A stretch of 44,574 nucleotides of DNA from Nitrosomonas ureae (GTDB taxonomy: Bacteria; Pseudomonadota; Gammaproteobacteria; Burkholderiales; Nitrosomonadaceae), in the NCBI GenBank assembly GCA_945872825.1, contig CAMCBD010000013.1:1-44574 (forward strand), in the 5' to 3' direction. Shown in pieces: positions 38,947 through 44,574 of this stretch. Numbering within the stretch: position 1 is the stretch's first letter; the number at the start of each line of letters is the position of its first letter. The notes under the pieces are model-generated. The model was not told where the DNA came from and made no database searches. It worked only from the letters and a program-made list of their open reading frames with translations. A program made the translations under genes and the position numbers.

Positions 38947-39603
38947 TCACCGTCCCGGCCCCTCTCCCCACAGCAGTTTATGCATCTGAATCTGCATCCT
39001 TACCGGCAAGCTGTCGCGCAATATCCAGGCTGCCAGTGTCGCAGGATCCAAACTGCCATAAACGGGTGAAAGCAGGATTGGACATATTTGCTGTAACTGC
39101 TTGGCATGAATAATTTCGCAAGCCCATTGATAATCAGCCTCATCGCACAGCACAAATTTAATTTCATCATGTTGTTTCAGATGAGCGAGATTGGACCAGT
39201 TATTCTTAGTTACTTCACCCGAACCCGGGGTTTTGATATCCATAACTTTGCACACACGCACATCCACTTTGGATAAGTCCAATGCGCCGCTGGTTTCGAG
39301 TGATACGGAATACTGTGCATCGCATAATGCAGTTAACAAATCCAAACAAGCTCTCTGCGCCAGAGGCTCGCCCCCAGTCACAGTTACATAATTCGTTTGA
39401 TAGCGAGCCGCCTGGTTCAGTATTTCTGCTATCGACAGATTCTCTCCGCCGGTAAAGGCATAGGCGGTATCACAGTAACCGCAGCGCAAAGGGCAGCCCG
39501 TCAAACGCACAAAAACCGTCGGCAAACCAACCCGGCTGGTTTCACCTTGTAACGAATAGAAAATTTCACTGATACGCAAGGTTGTTGTTTCTAACGCTTG
39601 CAT
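38947..39603 (-). CDS. queE: 7-carboxy-7-deazaguanine synthase QueE
   Basis: A 218-residue radical-SAM enzyme that contracts the pterin ring to 7-carboxy-7-deazaguanine. It has ISEIFYSLQGETSRVGLPTV (about 12-31), the 4Fe-4S CxxxCxxC motif in TGCPLRCGYCDTAYAF (about 35-50) and VTVTGGEPLAQ for SAM binding. The [CxxxCxxC] loop here has the short standard spacing. Located between cpoB and queC, as in other betaproteobacteria. Confidence 0.95.
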   Translation of the reverse strand: MQALETTTLRISEIFYSLQGETSRVGLPTVFVRLTGCPLRCGYCDTAYAFTGGENLSIAEILNQAARYQTNYVTVTGGEPLAQRACLDLLTALCDAQYSVSLETSGALDLSKVDVRVCKVMDIKTPGSGEVTKNNWSNLAHLKQHDEIKFVLCDEADYQWACEIIHAKQLQQICPILLSPVYGSLDPATLAAWILRDSLPVRMQIQMHKLLWGEGPGR

Positions 39604-39698
39604 AATGATTGATCGCCTGGAGAAAAGAAACCGATTATATTACTTTGCGGGGAATGCAGAAAACAGCAACTGATAAACTATTTGCTCAAGCGAGGAAT

Positions 39699-40586
39699 TT
39701 ATTTGATGTTAGCCAAGCGTTGCTTGGCTTTTTTTGCGGCTTCACTATTCGGATATTTTGCCAGCAGATTTTCTAACGTATGCTTACTTGCCTTGCTATC
39801 GCCCATTTCCTGCTGGCTGCTGGCAATATTCAGAAATGCATCCGGCACCTTGCTGCTATCTGGATACGTGTTAATCAATTTTTTCTGCGCATCAATTGCC
39901 AGTTGATAATCCCGCAGTGCATAGCGTGCATTGCCAATCCAATAAGCAGCGCCAGGTGCCAAATTGGATTGCGGATAATTCCCCAGGAAGCTTTCGAATT
40001 GTGCAATTGCATTGGCATATTCACCATTCTTGAATAAGTCATACGCTTCTTTATAGGCGCTATTCTCTGCTGGCCCGGCGGGTGCTAGTTCATTTGTTGA
40101 TACCACAGTTGCATCGGGCGCACCGGAAGCAGCGGTTCCATCAGATGATGAAGTTTCCGGAACCACACCACCAGCTGGTGGTGCCGCCGTTTTTTCTTTG
40201 ACTGAGGTGCTATCGGAAAAGCTTGCTGGCGCTGCAGGAGCGGAAGAACTCTTCTTACCAGGTTGTTCAATCTGGCGCAGCCGGTTGTCCAAATCAATAT
40301 AGAAATCCCGCTGCCGCTTCTGTAACAAGGCATTGTCGTTACTCAGCATTTCTATTTGTCCGTTCAGTTTTCCCAATTCAACCCCAAGCGTTTCAACTTG
40401 TGCATAAAGCTGAAGTAACGCTTGGCTGTTCAGTGCCTGCTCCATCTTAGCAATACGCGCTTCCATTTCACTGACTTGCTTACGTAATGCGGCAATCTGT
40501 TCGCGTGCTTCATCATCACCAAACAACGCTGCATAACTAACATTACAGCTCAGCAATAATAACAGTAAGAAAACGCGTATCAGCAT
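39699..40586 (-). CDS. cpoB: Cell division coordinator CpoB (YbgF)
   Basis: A 295-residue periplasmic protein that links peptidoglycan synthesis to Tol-driven outer-membrane constriction. A signal peptide (MLIRVFLLLLLLSCNVSYAA) is followed by a trimerising coiled coil (about 28-100, EQIAALRKQVSEMEARIAKM and following), a low-complexity Ser/Ala/Pro linker (about 107-165), and TPR repeats at the C-terminus, including AYDLFKNGEYANAIAQFESF, APGAAYWIGNARYALRDYQL and VPDAFLNIASSQQEMGD. Ends the tol-pal gene group. Confidence 0.93.
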   Translation of the reverse strand: MLIRVFLLLLLLSCNVSYAALFGDDEAREQIAALRKQVSEMEARIAKMEQALNSQALLQLYAQVETLGVELGKLNGQIEMLSNDNALLQKRQRDFYIDLDNRLRQIEQPGKKSSSAPAAPASFSDSTSVKEKTAAPPAGGVVPETSSSDGTAASGAPDATVVSTNELAPAGPAENSAYKEAYDLFKNGEYANAIAQFESFLGNYPQSNLAPGAAYWIGNARYALRDYQLAIDAQKKLINTYPDSSKVPDAFLNIASSQQEMGDSKASKHTLENLLAKYPNSEAAKKAKQRLANIK

Positions 40587-40588
40587 TT

Positions 40589-41107
40589 TTATTCACCCCG
40601 GTAGAGAATATCTGTGCGGCGATTCTGACTCCATGCCGATTCACTATGTCCCAATGCACGCGGCTTTTCTTCGCCCAAGCTGACCGATTCAATTTGTTCA
40701 TCGCGTGCGCCCGCCAAGGTCATCATATTTCTGACGCTATCGGCACGACGCTGCCCTAACGCAAGATTGTATTCACGGCTGCCACGATCATCGGTATTCC
40801 CTTGCAGAATTACGCTGGCGCTCGCATTATCGCGTAAGAATCTGGCATGAGACAGTACCAACTCTCTGTATTCACTCTTAACAGAGTAGCTATCATAATC
40901 GTAATAAACACTACGCTTTGACAAAATACTATTAGGATCCTGCAGTTGACTGAAATAGCTGGGGCTGCCAGAGCCTGATCCCATCAAGTCACTCCCCCCT
41001 GATCCGGCACCCGCACCGGCGGTAAGATCTTCAACCTCAGGTTGCGTGGTTTGGCTGGCGCAAGCTGATAACAGGACAATCAATGAAATTCCTAATAACT
41101 TCCTCAT
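40589..41107 (-). CDS. pal: Peptidoglycan-associated lipoprotein Pal
   Basis: A 172-residue outer-membrane lipoprotein. The signal peptide ends in the lipobox LSAC (Cys16). A glycine/serine-rich linker is followed by the OmpA-like domain: SVYYDYDSYSVKSEYRELVL, ASVILQGNTDDRGSREYNLA and LGQRRADSVRNMM, with the diaminopimelate-binding Asp and Arg in the DDRGSREYN stretch. Its stop lies 2 bases from the cpoB start. Confidence 0.96.
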   Translation of the reverse strand: MRKLLGISLIVLLSACASQTTQPEVEDLTAGAGAGSGGSDLMGSGSGSPSYFSQLQDPNSILSKRSVYYDYDSYSVKSEYRELVLSHARFLRDNASASVILQGNTDDRGSREYNLALGQRRADSVRNMMTLAGARDEQIESVSLGEEKPRALGHSESAWSQNRRTDILYRGE

Positions 41108-41131
41108 TTATAACTCCTTTAAATTAAAATA

Positions 41132-42430
41132 TTACTTCCAAGTTGGCAAAGGACCCCATGCTGGCTCTCTTATATCACCTGTTTGTACTGAAAGATGCTG
41201 CCTTGTTTGCCCATCCCTGGAAACCGCAGATAATATACCATGCCCGTTAATCTCAGTTGCATATAAGATCATCTTGCCGTTAGGCGCAAAACTAGGCGAT
41301 TCATCAAATTTAGAGTTTGTCAGTATCTGTACTTGCCTTGATCCAATTTCCTGAACAGCGACGTTAAACTGACCATTGTTCCGGTGGATAAAAGTAAAAC
41401 TTTTACCATCTTGACTAAAATCCGGACTGACATTGTAACTGCCTTCAAAAGTAAGCCGTTCGGCATTACTGGATTCAGTAGCGGTTACCGGCATTCGATA
41501 AATTTGCGGACTGCCACCACGATCGGAAGTAAATAAAAGGAACCGGCCATCAGGCGAAAAGTTCGGTTCCGTATCGATCCCAGAACTTCTGCTTAATCTT
41601 TGCAAGCCACTTCCATCAGCATTCACCAGAAATATTTGCGATCCGCCTTGCCCGGCTAATACAACAGCCAGTTTTTTTCCATCAGGAGACCAAGCTGGTG
41701 CGCTGTTACTGCCTTTAAAGCTGGCAACCGCTCGACGCTCACGCGTCGCTAATTTTTGTACATAAACAATCGGCTTTTTGTTCTCAAATGAAACATACGC
41801 CAATTGACTGCCATCGGGTGACCAAGCGGGAGAAATAATCGGTTCTGAGTATTCAATGATGGATTGTGCATTATAGCCATCCGCATCAGCGACCTGAAGC
41901 GCATACTTATTACCGCGTTTCAACACGTAAGCAATACGGGTACTGAATACCCCAACATCGCCCGTCAACGCTTCATAGATAACATCCGCAATACGATGCG
42001 CCGCCATACGTAATTGTGCTGTAGGTACCGTGATCGCCAAACCGGTCAATTGTGATTTTTTAGCGACATCCATCAGACGGAATTGAATTTCCACCTGATC
42101 GCCGGATATCGGTACTACACGCCCAATTACCAATGCATTAGCGCCGCGATTGGCCCAGTCCGCATACACGACTTCCACAGGTGCGTGCGGCGACAGGCCA
42201 GCAGGATCAACCAGTTTAAACAAACCAGTCCGCTGCAAGTCAGCACTAATCACAGGCGTAATACTTTGCTGAAGTTTATTTTCATCAGCAAAAGGAACAA
42301 TCGCAATGGGAATGCGTGACGCCCCGCCACCAAAAATTTCGATATTCAGTTGCGCGTACACGGGCGCACTGATCAGACATAAAAGCAGAACCAATGCACG
42401 ATAAATAGATTTGGGTCGATGTATTGACAT
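41132..42430 (-). CDS. tolB: Tol-Pal periplasmic protein TolB
   Basis: A 432-residue periplasmic protein that binds Pal and TolA. A signal peptide (MSIHRPKSIYRALVLLLCLI...PVYA) precedes the N-terminal alpha/beta domain and a six-bladed beta-propeller with repeated SPAWSPDGSQLAYVS, APAWSPDGKKLAVV, EPNFSPDGRFLLFTSDRGG and SPSFAPNGKMILYAT blades. I place the start at 42430 because it gives a normal signal peptide; an in-frame ATG at 42481 overlaps the tolA stop as ATGA and would add 17 residues. Confidence 0.95.
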   Translation of the reverse strand: MSIHRPKSIYRALVLLLCLISAPVYAQLNIEIFGGGASRIPIAIVPFADENKLQQSITPVISADLQRTGLFKLVDPAGLSPHAPVEVVYADWANRGANALVIGRVVPISGDQVEIQFRLMDVAKKSQLTGLAITVPTAQLRMAAHRIADVIYEALTGDVGVFSTRIAYVLKRGNKYALQVADADGYNAQSIIEYSEPIISPAWSPDGSQLAYVSFENKKPIVYVQKLATRERRAVASFKGSNSAPAWSPDGKKLAVVLAGQGGSQIFLVNADGSGLQRLSRSSGIDTEPNFSPDGRFLLFTSDRGGSPQIYRMPVTATESSNAERLTFEGSYNVSPDFSQDGKSFTFIHRNNGQFNVAVQEIGSRQVQILTNSKFDESPSFAPNGKMILYATEINGHGILSAVSRDGQTRQHLSVQTGDIREPAWGPLPTWK

Positions 42431-42477
42431 ATGTATTAAATTTTCAAAAAACAAAAAATCTCCATTGATTATAACAA

Positions 42478-43428
42478 TCATTCGCGATAATGCACCGTAA
42501 TATTCAAATTACGAAATTCATTAAATAATGCAGGATCAGGCGGCAGCGGCAATGGTTTTGACAAAAAGATTGCACGCTCAACTGCATTATCAAACGCCGC
42601 ATGCCCGCTACTCTTGCTTAACCTGACATCGAGAATATCACCGCCTGGAAGCAGCGTAACGTTGAATTCAGCAACCGGATTACCCGGCAAATCCGGTGGC
42701 ATCACGATTCTGCTCTTTATCTTGGCAAGAATCAGGGCCTTATATTTCGATATCTCATTTGTTACCTGATTCCTTGCTGCAGCTTGTTGTGCAGCGCGTT
42801 GCACATCGGCTTCCCGCTGCGCTTTTGCTTCTCGCTCACGTTGCTGTTGTGCGGCCAGATCTTTTTCTTTCTGTTTCTGTAGTTCCTTCTGTTTTTCCAG
42901 TTCTTTCTGCTTTTCTAGTTCTTTCTGCTTCTCTAGATCTTTTAATCTTTCCTGCTCTTTAATTTTTTCTTGTTCTTTTTTCTTTTGTTCTTCCAGATCC
43001 GGCTTAGTCTCTTTAATCGGCTCAGGTTTCTGCTTCAACGCGATATCGGGTTTTTTTACAGGTGGTTCCACAACTGCTTTCTGTGCCGCAGGCTTGACCG
43101 GTTCAGGCTTAACCGGATCTGGTTTCGCTGGTTCAGGTTTGGGCGGCTCTGGTTTAGGTGGCTCCGGTTCCGGTTCCGGTTTAGGCTTGACGGGCTCTGG
43201 AGCCGGTTTAGGTTGCTTTGGAGGCGGTTGAGTTTTGACCGGCTCCTGGATAGGCTTAGGTAACTCAGTCCATATATCGACAACCATGCCTTCTGGTGGA
43301 TGGTCCTTCCAATCCAAACCAAAAATCATTATCGCAACGAAAATAAGATGTACCAGTAGCGCCAGTACACCAGCCAATAATATTCTAGGTTCGGAAGGGG
43401 ATGAATTGCGTAAGACGCTCACACTCAT
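42478..43428 (-). CDS. tolA: TolA envelope protein (TonB-like C-terminal domain)
   Basis: A 316-residue inner-membrane-anchored protein: one N-terminal helix (about 18-38), a proline/lysine/glutamate-rich stretch (PKPEPEPEPPKPEPPKPEPA and similar, about 65-120), a long charged helix with near-exact repeats of EKQKEL (about 140-215), and a C-terminal TonB-like domain with PGNPVAEFNVTLLPGGDILD and the final LNITVHYRE. It spans the periplasm between TolQR and Pal. The low-complexity repeats make this region prone to length change. Confidence 0.93.
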   Translation of the reverse strand: MSVSVLRNSSPSEPRILLAGVLALLVHLIFVAIMIFGLDWKDHPPEGMVVDIWTELPKPIQEPVKTQPPPKQPKPAPEPVKPKPEPEPEPPKPEPPKPEPAKPDPVKPEPVKPAAQKAVVEPPVKKPDIALKQKPEPIKETKPDLEEQKKKEQEKIKEQERLKDLEKQKELEKQKELEKQKELQKQKEKDLAAQQQREREAKAQREADVQRAAQQAAARNQVTNEISKYKALILAKIKSRIVMPPDLPGNPVAEFNVTLLPGGDILDVRLSKSSGHAAFDNAVERAIFLSKPLPLPPDPALFNEFRNLNITVHYRE

Positions 43429-43438
43429 TACATATCGT

Positions 43439-43852
43439 TCATTTTTGTTGAGCCAGCAAACCCACTTTCTGCACTTGATTCTGCTGAAGGATATCCATTA
43501 CTTTAATCACTTCTTCGTAACGTATATTTTTATCAGCTGCAATCACAACCGGTTGCTCAGCATTTTGCGCCTGCTTTTGTTTAATGGCCTCAATCAATTG
43601 GCTTCTATCCACTTTCTGTTCTACAGCTGTTTTGGCACGATCACGCAAAGTCAGACTGCCATCTGCCTTAATGATCACTTCCAGTGGCGCTACTGGCGTC
43701 GCTAAGGATTTGCCAATTTGCGGCAACTCGATCTGTCCATGGTTAATCATCGGCGCTGTAATCATAAAAATAATTAACAGTACCAGCATTACATCAATGT
43801 ATGGCACCACATTGATCTCATTCATTAATCGATGTTTGGCACGACGCGCCAT
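43439..43852 (-). CDS. tolR: Tol-Pal proton-channel subunit TolR
   Basis: A 137-residue ExbD/TolR protein: MNEINVVPYIDVMLVLLIIF with the proton-binding Asp at the start of the single membrane helix (about 10-34), and a periplasmic domain with AADKNIRYEEVIKVMDILQQ. It works with TolQ to convert proton flow into movement of TolA. It lies 19 bases from tolQ. Confidence 0.96.
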   Translation of the reverse strand: MARRAKHRLMNEINVVPYIDVMLVLLIIFMITAPMINHGQIELPQIGKSLATPVAPLEVIIKADGSLTLRDRAKTAVEQKVDRSQLIEAIKQKQAQNAEQPVVIAADKNIRYEEVIKVMDILQQNQVQKVGLLAQQK

Positions 43853-43871
43853 AAAATCCCCTCAGCTCTTT

Positions 43872-44552
43872 CTATTCGGCTGCTCGCCGTTGCAACACAT
43901 TGGATAATTCTTCCATAAAGCTCTCAAACCGCGTTGCCAGTTGATCTGTTCTGCTGGCGTAACGGTTATAAGCAACTACCGCCGGAATTGCCGCAAACAA
44001 TCCCATCGCCGTTGCTATTAAGGCTTCCGCAATCCCCGGCGCAACATGCGCAATGGTCGCTTGCGTAACGCTGGATAAGCTGCGGAAAGAATTCATAATC
44101 CCCCAGACGGTGCCTAACAAGCCAATATAGGGACTGACTGATCCAACGGTGGCCAGGAATGACAAGTGAGATTCCAGATGATCCATTTCCCGTTGATAAG
44201 TAGCGCGCATGGCTCTGCGGGTGCTCTCCATCACCGCGTCAAGATCAGATCCGACCGGATGCTTGTTAAATTCACCAAAACCGGCAGCAAATATACGCTC
44301 CAAACTGCCTGACTCATAACGTGAACTTATGATGCGTTGATGCAATGCATTCAAATCGACACCACGCCAGAAAATATCCTCGAATTCATCGGTTTTCTTT
44401 ATTTCATAGCGGATGACGAATAATTTACGAAAAATAAACCACCACGATGAAAGTGAAATCAATACCAAAATCAACATCACCAGCTGTACCAGCAAACTGG
44501 CACTACTGATCAGATGAAGAAATGACATATCTTGTGTTACTGTTGTACTCAT
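43872..44552 (-). CDS. tolQ: Tol-Pal proton-channel subunit TolQ
   Basis: A 226-residue MotA/TolQ/ExbB protein with three membrane helices (about 17-38, 131-153 and 168-191). Typical segments are LATVGSVSPYIGLLGTVWGI (about 130-149), APGIAEALIATAMGLFAAIP and AVVAYNRY. The complete gene ends 22 bases before the window edge; ybgC, the usual next gene, would lie beyond. Confidence 0.96.
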   Translation of the reverse strand: MSTTVTQDMSFLHLISSASLLVQLVMLILVLISLSSWWFIFRKLFVIRYEIKKTDEFEDIFWRGVDLNALHQRIISSRYESGSLERIFAAGFGEFNKHPVGSDLDAVMESTRRAMRATYQREMDHLESHLSFLATVGSVSPYIGLLGTVWGIMNSFRSLSSVTQATIAHVAPGIAEALIATAMGLFAAIPAVVAYNRYASRTDQLATRFESFMEELSNVLQRRAAE

Positions 44553-44574
44553 GCGAACTTCCCAATTTTCTCAC

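Noticed and set aside
39712..39735. GCCAAGC-GTT-GCTTGGC followed by seven T on the plus strand, a textbook terminator shape
   Set aside because: It lies inside the 3' coding end of cpoB on the opposite strand, and no plus-strand gene reads into it; probably a by-product of the Lys/Ala/Gln codons.
42700..43263. Repeated short motifs resembling a minisatellite or CRISPR
   Set aside because: The repeats are codon repeats of the Pro/Lys/Glu and EKQKEL low-complexity regions of tolA, in frame, without spacers.

Overview
The window looks like a stretch of betaproteobacterial chromosome, most likely from an ammonia oxidiser of the Nitrosomonas/Nitrosomonadaceae type. This assignment is inferred from the moderate-to-low GC composition, betaproteobacterial gene orders (coxBA-small assembly ORF-ctaG-DUF2970-coxC-SURF1-SCO-like-ctaB; tolQRAB-pal-cpoB-queE-queC; ruvCAB next to yebC; glmU-glmS next to the atp operon), betaproteobacterial families such as DUF3460 and DUF2970, and a secreted cytochrome P460 family protein. 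No rRNA or tRNA gene and no CRISPR array was seen.

Layout. 1-150: tail of an IS3-family element. 299-830: a shortened PRiA4b-ORF3-like gene followed by a tiny ORF. 1164-5540: housekeeping and mixed genes (trmJ, argB, a CheW/PilI protein, a two-BON-domain lipoprotein, a glcD-like flavoprotein). 5633-12298: an aa3-type cytochrome c oxidase cluster on the minus strand, with structural subunits and assembly factors but no ctaA. 12916-13868: a small two-helix membrane protein and a YccA/BI-1 protein. 13987-17372: membrane-anchored unknown, ruvB, ruvA, ruvC and yebC. 17526-20816: glmS and glmU, the two dedicated enzymes leading to UDP-GlcNAc. 21062-27946: complete F1Fo ATP synthase operon atpIBEFHAGDC with a strong predicted sigma70 promoter and a bidirectional terminator. 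28098-34754: thiolase, P460-type cytochrome, several small unknowns, an SDR, tsaD, plsY and folB. 34905-38237: an accessory insert between folB and queC, made of one 811-residue unknown protein with a zinc ribbon and a PD-(D/E)XK-like nuclease signature, followed by a decayed, internally deleted IS66 element. 38250-44552: queC, queE and the Tol-Pal operon.

The genes make up two bioenergetic blocks (terminal oxidase and ATP synthase), an envelope block (tolQRAB-pal-cpoB, glmSU, plsY, lipoproteins) and information-processing genes (ruvABC, trmJ, tsaD, queC/queE). Most of it is ordinary. The best candidate for something undescribed is the 811-residue protein at 34905-37340. It stands alone beside a mobile-element remnant, has no family I can name, and carries a C4 zinc ribbon followed by an EAD...GEAK nuclease-type motif. 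This would fit a single-gene defence or DNA-processing protein, but that function is inferred only.
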